Below, in pieces: positions 21,501 to 32,500 of a stretch of 64,000 nucleotides of DNA. Where the stretch lies: contig NW_005202176.1 in assembly GCF_000372725.1 (NCBI RefSeq), forward strand, positions 44,409-108,408, given 5' to 3'. The notes under the pieces are model-generated. The model was not told the DNA's origin. It saw nothing but the letters and a program-made list of their open reading frames with translations, and made no database searches. Each line of letters starts with the position of its first letter. The stretch's first letter is position 1. Position numbers and translations under genes: made by a program. The stretch comes from Emiliania huxleyi CCMP1516 (taxonomy: Eukaryota; Haptophyta; Isochrysidales; Noelaerhabdaceae).

Positions 21501-23410
21501 GCAGCGTGGCCTCGAGGCGCGGGGGGAGGGCGGCATGCCGGTGTGGATGGGCCGGCTGCTCGACACGCTCTCCAGCAGCTCCGCGACGTACACGACCCGG
21601 CTGCTCGTCGCGAGGCTCGTCTACGACCTCCGCAACTTGCCGCTCGAGCCGCTCGAGCCGGCAGGGGGGGAGGCCGCCTCGCCGGCCCCGGGCACGAAGA
21701 GGCTCTTTGCCGACCACGCCCGCCGGTGGTACAAGCCGCTCGCGCGGCTGGTGCTCGAGAGCCTCCACGCCAACGGCTGCTTCCACTACCTCGCGCACGA
21801 CCTGCTCCAGCTGATGGGCAGCTGGCCCGCCGAGGCGGTGGACGAGGCGGACGGCGAGCTGCACGCGCTGCTGGGCCACGTGCTGGAGAAAGGGATGCTG
21901 CTCTGCAACGACAAGCGAGGGCCCGTCCTGGCCGAGAACGTGCGCACGCTCAAGCTGCTGCTCGGCCGCTGGGCCCCGCGGCTCGGCGCCAAGCTGCCGC
22001 TGCGCCGCCTCCTCATCCTCAAGCAGCTCAAGGCGCGCAGCAAGGGGGACGAGGCCAGGGAGGTGCAGTGGCGCAAGGCGGCGCTCCACCTCCTCAACGC
22101 GCTGCTCGCCAACCACCTCCCTCTCGCAGACGACGAGGCCGCCACGACCATCCCCGGCGGCCACTGGACGCGCCTCATGCCGCCCGGCAGCCCCGCGCTC
22201 GCCAACGCCCCGCCCGCGGCCAGCGACGCGTACACGCCCGTGGGGCCGACCGAGCTGCTCGACGCGCTGCTGAGCTGCGTCAAGCACGCGCGCAAGGCGG
22301 TGTACGACCCGGCCGCCACCGTGCTCGGCCAGGCGCTCGCGAGCCTGGGCGGCTCTGCGGCGGCGGACAAGCTGCCCGCCTGCGAGGAGAACGTCTTCAA
22401 GTACCTGTCGGAGCTGAGCATGTCCGACTACACGCAGGCGGGCACCAGCCGGCTGCTCGTGCTGCTCGACCACCTCTCGGAGGGGTACCCGCGCCTGCTC
22501 GAGCTGCGCGGCCGCCTGCTGGCCGTGTGGGCTCGCAGCAAGCTCCTCGAGGTCCACGGCGATGGGCGCGCAAACGTGCTGCGCTGCATGACGCACGCCG
22601 CCGCGCGCGAGCGCAGCGGCGCCGGCCAGGAGGAGCCCGCGCCGCTGCGAGGCGGCCCCGAGGGCGTGCCGCCGGTGACGACGAGCGTGACGAAGGAGGT
22701 GTGGGAGGGGCTGCTCTCGCAGCAGCAGCCCGAGGTGCAGCACGCCTCGCTCCGCCTCCTCCTCGAGCTCGCGCAGCACCGCCCCCTCGACAAGCTCTGG
22801 CCGCTGCTGCCCGCCCTCGACGCCGCTCTCGCGCGCCACCGAGCGGTGGACTGCCGCGCCCTCTACCACGAGCTGCTCATCCGGCTGCGCGAACGCGCAG
22901 CGGAGCCCGGCGCCGCGGTTCCCGACGCGGCGAGTGAGACCCTGCTCCGCTCGGGGCTGCTCGTCGGGCTGTGCGACCCCGACGAGACGAGGAGAGAGGC
23001 GATGCTCGGCTACTGGCACGGCCAGCTGCCGCGGAGCATGGCCGCCCGGCTCGTCGCGTGCTTTGAGACCCTCTACGCGCCGGCGGTGGAGGCGCAGTGG
23101 CTGCACATCTCGACGCTGCTCCTCCTGCAGCTGGTGCACGGGGCGCCCAACCGGCACAAGACCATCTTCGTCAAGACGCTCCTCGACACGAGCAGCTTCC
23201 AGCCCGTCGGCAACCTGGCGCCCACCCGAGGGAGCGCCTCGCTCGCCATGCTGCCCTGGGGCCACGAGTTCTTCTCGCAGAGCCAGCCCGCCTCGCAGGA
23301 CGCGGGCGAGGGCGGCCCGCTCCGCGCGACCCAGTCCCAGCTCTACTCGCAGACGCAGACGCAGGACCAGCTCGGCGGCGTCCCCGCCACCTACAGCTCG
23401 CAGGCGGCCG

Positions 23411-23452
<42 letters not shown>

Positions 23453-26400
23453 TGCAGCGGCGGCGTGCGGCTCTGCCGCCGGTGCCCGCCTTCGGTATGG
23501 GCAGCAGCCAAGCCGCGATGTCTGCTGGCGCGGGCAGCTCGCAGGAGCCGGACGGCGAGCGGCCGGTGCGCGACCGGCGCAGACGCAACCTCGTGGCGGC
23601 CAACGCCAGGCGCAGCAACGCACAGAGCGGCGCTGCGCGGCAGCGGAAGGTGCAGCTGATGCGCACGTACCGGGCGGGCGAGGTGCCAGACATTGCGCTG
23701 TGCGCGCTCGACTTCGTCGCGCCGCTGCAGTCGCTCGCGCGGCACGACCCGGTGGTCGCCAAGAACGCGCTCGTTCACCTCTACCGCGCCGTCCGACAGC
23801 AGCGCCTCGAAGGCGCGGGGGCGGACCAGCTGGTGCGGCCGCGCCTGCGGGCGTGGGCGGCGGTACCACACGCCGTCTCGACGTCTACGCTTCCTCCGCT
23901 GTAGGCGAGGCTCCACGCCGGCGTGGCTGCTCTGCTCACGTCGCGCGCGGGAGGCACCGCCTTCGTCGGCTGCCTGCACGAGCTCGCTCTGACCGAGGAG
24001 GGGGCGGGTGGGGCTGTGCCCGCTGATGTGAGGCACCCGCTGAGCCCGCTCGCTCCCCCCGCGTAGGACGACACGTCGGGCTGGCTCCGCCCGGAGGACG
24101 TGAGCGAGTCGGCGGAGCGCACCGGCACGCTGCACTCGGCGGCGCGGCTCATCGAGCGCCACATCGTCGCGGCGGCGCCCGCAGCTCGCCCTCAGAAGCG
24201 AGCCCGCGACCTCGCCTCGGCTGCGGCTTCGGGCGGCGAGCGCGAGGTGCGCGTCCTGCTGATGGAGATCTACCGCCAGCTCGCCGACGAGGATGTTGTG
24301 CGCGGCGCGGCGGCCGCGAGCACTCCCGCCCTTGCCGAGGGAGGCGCCTCTCCAGCTGTCGCCCTCCCGCTGTAGGCTTGGCGGCGGAGGTTGCCGGCGT
24401 GACCGAGTTGCGCGACGCGCTCTCCGCCGAGGCGCGCGGCGACTCCCTCGAGGCGCTGCGGCTGTTCCAGAGGGCGAGCGGCAGCCTGGGCGAGTCCGGC
24501 TCCGCGTCGGCGTCGGAAGAGCTGGAGCTCGCCCAGCGAGGGCGGCGCGCGTGCCTGCTCCGACTCGGGCGGTGGGGCGAGCTGCGCGCGGCGACGGAGG
24601 CGCTGGTGCAGCCGGGCGGTGACGGGCTCGGGACATGGCGCGAGAGCGCGCACGAGCCGTGGGTGAGGATGCTGCTGGTGAGCCGGGCAAAGGAGGGCGC
24701 CGCGGGGCAGGGCTGGAGGAGCTGGGTCGAGGAGCGGGCGGAGGGGGCGGCGGGCGGGGCCGGCGAGGCGTGTGCTCCTCACCCCGTCCGCGACAGCAGC
24801 TTGTTGCTCGATGCCGGCCTCGGCGCTCTCCTCGTCCTCGATCGGCTCGCCGCCGGCAGCGAGGACGGCGCTCGGTCGCTCCTGCCCGGCTGCGTCCAGG
24901 CCTTTGTCAGCCGCTGGGCCGCGCTGCACCCGCGCGCGACGATGGTTCGACTCAAGGAGCTGGAGCAGCTGCAGCTGCTCGCCGAGGTGTGGACAGCGCT
25001 GCTTCACACCTCTTGCTGTGAACAGGAGCTGGAACAGCTGCAGCTGCTCGCCGAGGCCAACGAGCTGCTCGACGTGCTGAAGCGACCGCTGCTCGCAGCG
25101 GCGGGTACCGGCCGCTGGGTCGCGACTGACGCCGTCGCCGCGCTCGCGCGCACGTGGTCGGGCCGCTACCCGAGCAGCTCCCAGCACGGCGCCGCGGTTT
25201 GGGACGACGTGGTGAGCAGCCGCGCGCTGCTCTTCTCCGTGCTGGAGCGCCGCCTCAACGAGGCGCTCGACGCCGTCGACTTCGACGACGAGGACGAGCG
25301 CGCGGCCATCCGTCAAGGCTCGCTCGGCGCCGCCAAGAGGTGCATCGCCGAGTCGCACGAGCGCGCCGCGCGCGCGCTCCGCATGCAAGGAGACTTCGAG
25401 CCCGCGAAGGGCCACCTGCTCGCGAGCATGGCCCTCCGCAAGGCGGACCCGAAGTGCTTCGGGCCGGTGAGCGTGCAGTTCCAGGCCGGCCTCCTCCAGC
25501 ACACGGTCGCTAAGGCTCGCGCCAGCCGCAACTCGGGCGAGCTGCTGCAGATCTGGCAACAGGTGCGCCGGCCGGATGGGCCCCGCAACGCCAGTCTGGC
25601 CCTCCCCACCCCTGAAGCGCTCTCTTCGACTGCAGGGGGCGAAGCTACACGACATGTACGCATCCAACCCGCCGGAGGAGCGGTGCGAGCTGGCCGAGCT
25701 TCAGGCAGAGGTTGTGCAACTGATGCTCGACGGCGGCGATGCCGACGAGGGCGAGCGCCTGCTAACAGAGGTCATCGAGAGGCTGCGCTCGCTCCTCGAC
25801 TCGCCCCTCGCCTCGCCCGCCGCCCTTGCGCCCGCGCGGCTCAAGCTCGTCGACCTCTGCTCCGCCTCCCTCAAGCGCGGGCACGAGACACGCGGCGTCG
25901 ACCTCGCCCGCGTCGCTGTCGCCGAGGTTGTGCGTGCGATGGCCGGCGGCTCGCTCGCGGCACGCGACCGCTTCCTCACGGTGGTAGGCCCTAACCTGAC
26001 CCCAAGTCTGACCTAACCCTAACCCTAGGCGCGGGACCGCCTGCTCACGGTGCTCGCGCTGCTGCGCGGCCGCGCGGAGACGTGGGAGGAGACGGGCGCC
26101 CAGCTGCTGACTCCGCCCGCCTGGATGATGCTCAAGTGGACATGCCAGCTCCTCGCGCTGCTCAACGAGCCGCACGGCGAGTGCGTCGCGCCCCTCCTCG
26201 AGCGGCTGGCGGCTGCCTACCCGGCTGCCGTCTACCACCCCTTCCAGCTCAGCAAGGAGTCGGTCTCGCGCAAGCCACGCCTCGCGCCGCGCGTCGCCGC
26301 CACGGTGCGAGCCATGAGCGCCGTGCTGCACAGCCCGCGGCTCGAGGCCCTGGCGGCCGCGTTCGAGGACCTCACGCACCCCGAGCTGAGGTACAAGGAC

Positions 26401-28553
26401 CTGCTCGAGACGCTGACCGACCTGCTCAAGGAAGGGCGGGTCGAGGAGGCGCGCGCCAGCTACGTCGAGCTCACCCGCTGGCTCCGCGACCCGAAGCGCG
26501 GCGGCTTCCTCGCTGACTTTGCCAAGGCCAAGGTGGGCAGCCAAGGCGAGCGCACCCTCCAGAAGCTCGACGGTCTGTGCGGCGTCGACGGGCAGCACCT
26601 CGGTCGCTTCGTGGGGAGCGGGGGCGGACCGCCGACCCTGCAGAGGGAGCTCAATCGGGTCGGCATGGGCTGGAGGAAGCTCGAGGAGGTGTCGCAGGTG
26701 TGGGTCAAGGGCAACAAGCAGAGATCCACCCGGCTCGAGTCGTACTCGCCCCTGCTCGCAAAGTACCACCGCGCCGACGAGGCGGGCGGCGACCCGCTCG
26801 AGGCGCTCGAGCTGCCGGGGCAGTACGATGGGGACGCGCCGCCACTGGTCGACCAGCACGCGGCGGCAGACAGCTTTGACGCCGAGCTGCTCGTGATGGC
26901 GTCGCTCCGCAAGCCCAAGCGGCTGACCGTCTACTGCTCGGACCAGCGCGAGCGGCGCTACCTGATCAAGGGCGGCGAGGACCTGCGGCAAGACCAGCGC
27001 ATCCAGCAGATCTTTGCGGTGGTCAACACGGTGCTCGCAGCCGACGGACAGTGCGCGACGCGCGGCCTGGCGATGCGGACGTACAGCGTGCTGCCGCTCA
27101 ACGAGCGGGTCGGCTTCATCGAGTGGATGGACGGCACGCAGCCGCTCGGCAAGCTGATCGAGAAGGTTGCAAGGGTGAAGCACCGGGGTGGGCAAGATCC
27201 GATCAGTATGGCGGCGACCAAGTTCGCCGCCGCCTACCCCTTGGCCAGCAAAGGCCAGCTGCCGAGGTGGGCCAGCTGCAGCCGGAGAGACGCGGAGCAG
27301 CACCTCGCTGATGCGCACGCTCTGTTGCCGGCCGACCTCCTCTCGCGCGGCATCGAGTCGCTCTCCGTCGGTGCGCGCTCCCACACGAGATGCCGCAACC
27401 TAAACCTCCCGCACGTCGACATCCACGCTCGGCTCGCCTCACCCCCTCTCCCCCCCCCCCCCCCCCCACACACCACCACCCCCCTCCTCCTCCCTCCTCC
27501 TCCCTCCTCTGCAGGAGCCGAGTCGTTCCTCGCGACCCGCTCCTGCTTTGCGCGCTCCCTCGCCGTGGTGACCGTCGTCGGGCACCTCCTCGGCATCGGA
27601 GACCGCCACCTCGAGGTGCGGCTGTACCTTCTGCTTCTAGTGGTGGGTCACCCTAGTCCTTACCTGTACCTGTCACATGTGAACTAGAACTTCATGGTGG
27701 AGGAGGCGAGCGGCCGCGTCGTCGGCATCGACTTTGGCCACGCGTTTGGCTCGGCGACCCACCAGCTGCCACAGCCGGAGCTGATGGGCGTGCGGCTCAC
27801 TCGCCAGCTCACCTCCTTCCTCCGGCCGCTCGACTCGGGCGTGCTGCTCAAGGGGCACATGGTGCTCGTGCTGCGCACGCTGCGAGCCCAGCGCGACGAG
27901 CTCCTGCGCGTGATGGACGTGTTTGTCTCCGAGCCGAACGTCGATTGGGCGAAGCAGGCGCGCACACTCGCTCGTCGCCTCGCTCGTCGCCTCGCCGCCA
28001 CGCCACCCCACCCGGCCCCTCCCTCCTATCCCTCCTACGCCCGCTCTCGCCTCGCCCAGCGCCCCACCCAACGCCGTTTTCGGCAGGCGCGCAAGCTGGG
28101 CGAGGCGCAGCTGGCGAGCGTGCTCGAGCCGTCCGAAGGTGAGAGCCAGGCGTCGACGGTGGTGGCGAGCGAGGGCGGCGGCGCCGCCGACGGCGACAGG
28201 GACGCGGCGTGGGCGCGCAACCGGCTGGCCTCAGTGGTGTCCAAGCTGAGCGGAGGTAACGCCGCCCACATCACCGAGGCTGAGCTGCGGCTGAACCCGG
28301 TGGCCGCCAAGCCCGCCACCTTCGACCGGCTGGTCGAGATTGTACGCGGACCGGCAGACAGCTTGCGCCGCCAACTGCCCGCCACCGCTCTGACCCCGGA
28401 GCAGCAGGCGCGCTGCGGGCCTCGCTACCGCCCCCCGCCACGCACACGCTGACCTGGCTAGCCCCCTCGCCATAGGTTGACGTGCTGCTCGAGCTTGCCA
28501 CCGATCCGAACGTGCTGGGCCGCACGTACCACGGGTGGAAGCCGTGGCTGTGA
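13718..28553 (+). CDS. PRKDC: DNA-dependent protein kinase catalytic subunit (DNA-PKcs), 19 exons
   Basis: This giant PIKK of about 4,400 residues (human 4,128) works with Ku in non-homologous end joining. The HEAT-repeat body carries collinear DNA-PKcs landmarks: CTLTFRKERSNKVRELCFHP, VAACELLEASVKLC, LFEPLTLQIIHWIVNP, LEMDALNKEPLVQLLLRAVD, ASLAMLPWGHEFFSQSQ and YRAGEVPDIALCALDFVAPL. The FAT region runs from about 24376. The kinase has KPKRLTVYCSDQRERRYLIK, GGEDLRQDQR, LLGIGDRHLENFM and IDFGHAFGSA. FATC ends in DPNVLGRTYHGWKPWL. Inferred introns: 14685-14761, 14862-14933, 14990-15073, 15365-15553 (donor uncertain), 15632-15767, 18261-18333, 18562-18630, 19095-19200, 23860-23904, 24028-24066, 24305-24375, 24987-25055, 25563-25635, 25960-26028, 27371-27514, 27616-27687, 27958-28086, 28408-28475. 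All keep frame; about half have GC donors. No cDNA was available, so individual junctions may be off by a few bases. Confidence 0.93.
14862..14933 (+). repeat. Intron with 5' copy of downstream exon plus TGTGAACAG hairpin core
   Basis: The first 31 nt (from GTTCCTCCGCCC) resemble the start of the next exon (GTACCTGCGCCC). The core 14893-14933 begins GTGAGCAGCGCC and ends GTGTGAACAG. Removing all 72 nt joins ASHSNQ to YLRPLADG in frame. Confidence 0.75.
14990..15073 (+). repeat. GC-AG intron with 5' copy of downstream exon plus hairpin core
   Basis: The intron start GCGAGCTCGCCGCTCGCAGC matches the next exon start GCCAGCTCGCCGCCGCCTAC. The core contains CTGCTCACGGCTGTG and ends GTGCGTGAGCAG. 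Removing 84 nt gives HALAG-QLAAAYEAGG in frame. Confidence 0.75.
15436..15530 (+). repeat. (CA)n microsatellite inside an intron
   Basis: Nearly uninterrupted CA dinucleotides with a short CGCGCG interruption near 15453-15465. They lie in the inferred intron 15365-15553 of DNA-PKcs and precede a CCTCCCGCCCCGCCCGCAG acceptor. Confidence 0.95.
15632..15767 (+). repeat. Intron made of two tandem 68-nt copy-plus-core units
   Basis: Unit 1 is 15632-15699 and unit 2 is 15700-15767. They are identical: 29 nt beginning GCCGAGCGTTCGAGCTCCC and ending at TCCGAG, then a 39-nt core beginning GTGTGAACAGCGCTTCTTC and ending TGCTGTGAATAG. The true exon start at 15768-15799 is the 32-nt version of the copied segment. 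A GC donor at 15632 and the last TAG acceptor restore TLSGRAFELPNFLEAF. Confidence 0.9.
17377..17422 (+). repeat. Coding (GGGGGC)n run, potential G-quadruplex
   Basis: Seven GGGGGC units encode a glycine run in the HEAT region of DNA-PKcs, just after LLGRVGGEVVLLVQPG. On the coding strand this has ideal G-quadruplex spacing. Confidence 0.8.
24957..25055 (+). repeat. 30-nt exon duplication flanking a 39-nt hairpin core
   Basis: The direct repeats 24957-24986 and 25026-25055 (start GAGCTGGAGCAGCTGCAGCT) differ at one of 30 positions. The core 24987-25025 begins GTGTGGACAGCGC and ends TTGCTGTGAACAG. Using GT at 24987 and the AG ending the second copy removes 69 nt and gives one LEQLQLLAE-ANELLDVL. 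The core alone is also an open 13-codon insert, so unspliced or short-spliced forms remain in frame. Confidence 0.9.
25960..26052 (+). repeat. 24-nt exon duplication flanking a telomere-like intron core
   Basis: Direct repeats 25960-25983 and 26029-26052 (20 of 24 identical, both ending CTCACGGTG) flank a 45-nt core. The core carries CCTAACCTGACCCC and then CTAACCCTAACCCTAG. Splicing 25960-26028 (GC-AG, 69 nt) restores SLAARDRLLTVLALL. Confidence 0.88.
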
Positions 28554-29535
28554 GATGCACTTCCGCCTTGCAAGATAAACATCTCTACTCTCTGCATTTT
28601 TCGTCATGTGTTGATGTGTATACGCAAGTCTGTAACGTACGGGCAGTCTCTCGGTGTACGGCTTTACCTACCTTACCTCCTGTCACATATTACCGTATGA
28701 ACTATATCACAACTACTGGGCTGGGTTTTTTTAGGCATTGTGGGGTTGGCACTCCCATCGACCCTCATGACCTCCTGCGGTCTCTGAGATGGACACCAGT
28801 AGGTGTGGGACCATAGCCAGGGTACACTCGAAGGCTGGGTAAGCAGTAGAGGTCGATACTCGACGCGTCCCACATGGTCTGTGTCGCTGTCGGCACGCTG
28901 TCGACAGGACGTCGAGCGACACCGGTGGCAGTGCCACCCAGGAGTGGTCGGGCGGTCTCCCGTCATGAGAGAGCCACCATGTGATCCGTATGATGATTCC
29001 TGACAACCGCCTCAGTCAACTTTCGTCACAGTTCCCGCTCTGAGAGGAGCTGCGGGTCAGTTCGACAGCTGGAGCTGTGTCGCCGGCGTGCAGCGGCCTG
29101 CCTCCGGAGGTGCCTCTGAGGTGGACATTTTTTGGTCACCGTGAGAGAACGCGTTCGAATTTTCACTCCGGAACTTCAACTTCGCACGCGCACCGGCCAG
29201 GGCTACAATAGTGCCAGTGAGGCGAAGGCGCGAGTCGGAAGGCCGCGACCGTCAAGTGTTCCCCCAATTTTCCTACAATCGCTGTGAACCCAGCCTGAGC
29301 CACGTAACTCCACGACCTCTCTCCACACACGACCCTCTCGCCGAAAAAAAAAGATACGCCGCGTTGTACATACATACACACAGAGAGAGACGGGGCAAAC
29401 CATGGGGCAAAAACCAAGAGGAAGATCGAAAATGGGGGACCCACCCCGGTCCACCTGCGACTCAGACCCCAGACAGAGAGCCGAACCTGCGAGCTGCGTG
29501 TGTCGCCCGCTGCTCCCCGCTCTACACCAACAAGC
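28554..29535. other. Intergenic region, convergent 3' ends
   Basis: I see no gene. The composition is closer to 50-55% GC, with no repeated block recognised. Confidence 0.45.
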
Positions 29536-32500
29536 CTACCCGCCGTAGCAGTACGTTTTGAGGCCCATTGCGCAGAGATTTGCATTCATCACGGCAACGT
29601 TGTTTCGGTTCGACAGGACGTTTGCACCAGGAGGCGGAGGTGGAGGCGGTACCCCCGGCGGGATTGGAGGCGGCGGAGGTGTTGGCTCGCCTGGAGGCGG
29701 AGGTGTTGGCGCGCCTCCAAGCGGGGACGGTGGTGGGAGTGTGGTAGCTGCCGGCGGGGTGGCGGCTGGCGGCGGGGCGGCAGCTGCCCCTGTCCTGCTC
29801 CATGGGAGCCAGCTCCATGAGCCGCTCGGTGCGGTCGTTGGCGGTGCCAGTGCCGGCGGCAGTGTAGGTGGCAGTGGCGTGGGTGGCGCCACCGGAGGTG
29901 CCGGTGGGAGTGGCGGTGGCAGTGGAGCCGATGGCGACGGCGGCTGTGCGGCCGCCGTGGCTCGGGTCCGCACTGCCACCTCGTAGGTTGGCAACGCGGC
30001 GTTCACTGCTGCCTCGGCGGTCATGAAGGCTGCCTCGGCGGCGAGCGCCTGTTCACAGCTAAGGTGTGAAGAGATGCTGTGTGCAGCCTTGACGCCGGCC
30101 TGCGGCGGGGCGAGCACCGCCACACCCGCCGCCCTCTCGCGCCCCAAGGCCTTCGCCACCTCAATCTCGAGGGCGACGGAAGGCGGGGAGGAGGCCGCGG
30201 CCTTGGCCTCCGCCGCCAGAAGCGCCTTCTCCGCCGCCGCCTCCTCCGCCGTGGCGAGCGCTGTGGCGACCATCGCTACGGCGAGCACGGCGCGCTTCGC
30301 GTCGAACGCCGCAATTGGGTCTGCAATGCTCCCAAGAGGGACTGCCGGCGCCGGGGCGGGAGGCAGCTTCGGGAGCGGCTGCGACGCGGCTGCGGCCGCC
30401 GCCACAACCGCCTCGGCCTTGCCCGCCAGCTGCGCCTCGACGGCCATCACCTCCTGTTCCGCCGCTGTCAGCGCCCCAGCCGCGAGCTGCAGGCGCGACG
30501 CCCAGTTCGGGAGCCACGCCGGCAGCAAGTCCGCCTTGTACAGCGCGATCTCGGCCTCCCTCACCCGCCGGTGGGCCCCCATCAGCTTCGCCGGCAAGGC
30601 CAGAAGCTGCGCCGTCGCCAGCTGTCGCACCCGCTCAAGCTCTAGCGAGGCGGGACCAGCAGCGCCAGGCCCGCCGGCGGCACCGCCGTATGCATAGCCG
30701 GACGCTGCCTGCGGGGCGGTAGCTGCCGGCGGAGTGGCGGCTGGCGGCGGGGTGGCGGCTGGCGGCGGGGTGGCAGCTGCCCCTGTCCTGCTCCATGGGA
30801 GCCAGCTGCTCCATGAGCCGCTCGGTGCGGTCGTTGGCGGCGGGGGTTGGAAGGGCTGGCGGCGAGGAGGGCGCGCTGGCGGCGAGGGTGGAGAAAGAGC
30901 CCCCAGCGGAGCGGGCGGCGCGGGCGGGGGCTGCGGCGGCTCGGGAGGCGGCGGCGAGGGGCTGGGCGAAGGAATGGTGTACGGCGGAGGGGGCGACACC
31001 GGCGGAGGCGGCGGGGGCGGGGCAGAGGGCAGCGGCGGGCTCTGCGGCGGCGGGGAACTTGATGGCGGTTGGGAGGGCGGACGGAGTGGATGCGGGGAGG
31101 GTGGGTGCGCGGGCGGCGGCGGCGGAGGCGGCGGCGGCGGCGGCGGCAACGGCTCCCATCCCCAGAAGGATGGCGGCGAGGGTGGGGGCGGCGGCGGCGG
31201 GGGGGCGGATGGAGGGTGCGGTGGCAGGCCAGGAGGCGGCGGGGGTGGCGGGGCGGGAGGAGGGTGCGGCGGCGGCACGTCGGGAGGCTGCGGCGATGAT
31301 GGCGGCACGGGCGGCGATGATGGCGGCACGGGCGGCGATGATGGCGGCAGGGGCGACGAGGGGGGGAGGTATGGCGGAGGTGGGGCCTCGGCGACAGATG
31401 GGGCGAAGAAGGAAGTCAACGCAGTTGCCAAACTGTTCAGCCAGAAGGATGGCGGCGAGGGTGGGGGCGGCGGCGGCGGCGGCGGCAACGGCTCCCATCC
31501 CCCGAAGGATGGCGGCGAGGGTGGGGGCGGCGGCGGCGGGGGGGCGGATGGAGGGTGCGGTGGCAGGCCAGGAGGCTGCGGCGGGGGTGGCGGGGCGGGA
31601 GGAGGGCGCGGTGGCGGCACGTCGGGAGGCTGCGGCGATGATGGCGGCACGGGCGAGAGGGGCGGGCGGGGCGGGGCGGGAGGATCGAAGGGTGGCTGCT
31701 GCGGGGCGGGAGGAGGGTGCGGCGGCGGCACGTCGGGAGGCTGCGCCTGCGGCGATGATGGCGGCAGTGGCGACGAGGGGGGGAGGTATGGCGGAGGTGG
31801 GGCCTCGGCGACAGATGGGGCGAAGAAGGAAGTCCACGCGGAGTCGACGGTGGGGCGAAGAAGGAAGTCCAAGAAGGTTTGCGGAGGGGACGGTGGCGGC
31901 GGCGGCGACTGAGGAGGCGACGATGGCGGCGGCGGCGACTGCGGAGGCGACGGCGGCGGCGGCGATTGCGGAGGGGACGTTGGCGGCGGCGACTGCGGAG
32001 GGGACGTTGGCGGCGGCGATTGCGGAGGCGACGGTGGCGGCGGCAACGTATGCGGAGGCGACGGTGGCGGCGGCGTTTGCGGAGAGGGCGGTTGTGACGG
32101 CGGTGCTGAAGGTGGTGCTGGCGAGGACAGACTGGCACTGGCCTGCAGCGTTTGAGGCGGCATTTGGCGGGCCCAGCATCCAAACGAGTCGATGCGCAGA
32201 GTGGCGTCTGGCAGAGCGTCGTAGAGAACGCAGCGGATTTTCGCGCGTTCTCGGAGGGCGGTAGTCTGGATACCCAGGCAAAGAGAATTGTTCGTGCATT
32301 TGGCCTTGCACCGATCCACGCCGCTCAGGCCCCAAAACTCATCAATGACATACTCATAGCCAGACGAGACCTGGCCCGACGATCCCTTCTTGAACTTGCA
32401 CGCGCCGACCGAGCTGGTGAGACGGCCCGGGGAGACAAACGACCCGGTGACGCCCGGGGAGAGAAGCGACCCTGTGACGCCCGCGCGACCACCAGCGCCC

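Noticed and set aside
24028-24066. Copy-plus-core intron
   Set aside because: The 39-nt GT-AG intron keeps frame, but its start does not resemble the downstream exon, so it is not counted as evidence for the duplication model.
20959-24690. Very long antisense open frame opposite DNA-PKcs
   Set aside because: It mirrors the high-GC coding strand, has no recognisable domain and consists of Arg/Ala/Gln-rich text typical of antisense shadows.
30795-32264. Long + strand frame opposite the proline-rich gene
   Set aside because: Its Ala/Gly/Arg repeats are the antisense of Pro codons; the minus strand has the signal peptide and apple-like Cys domain.
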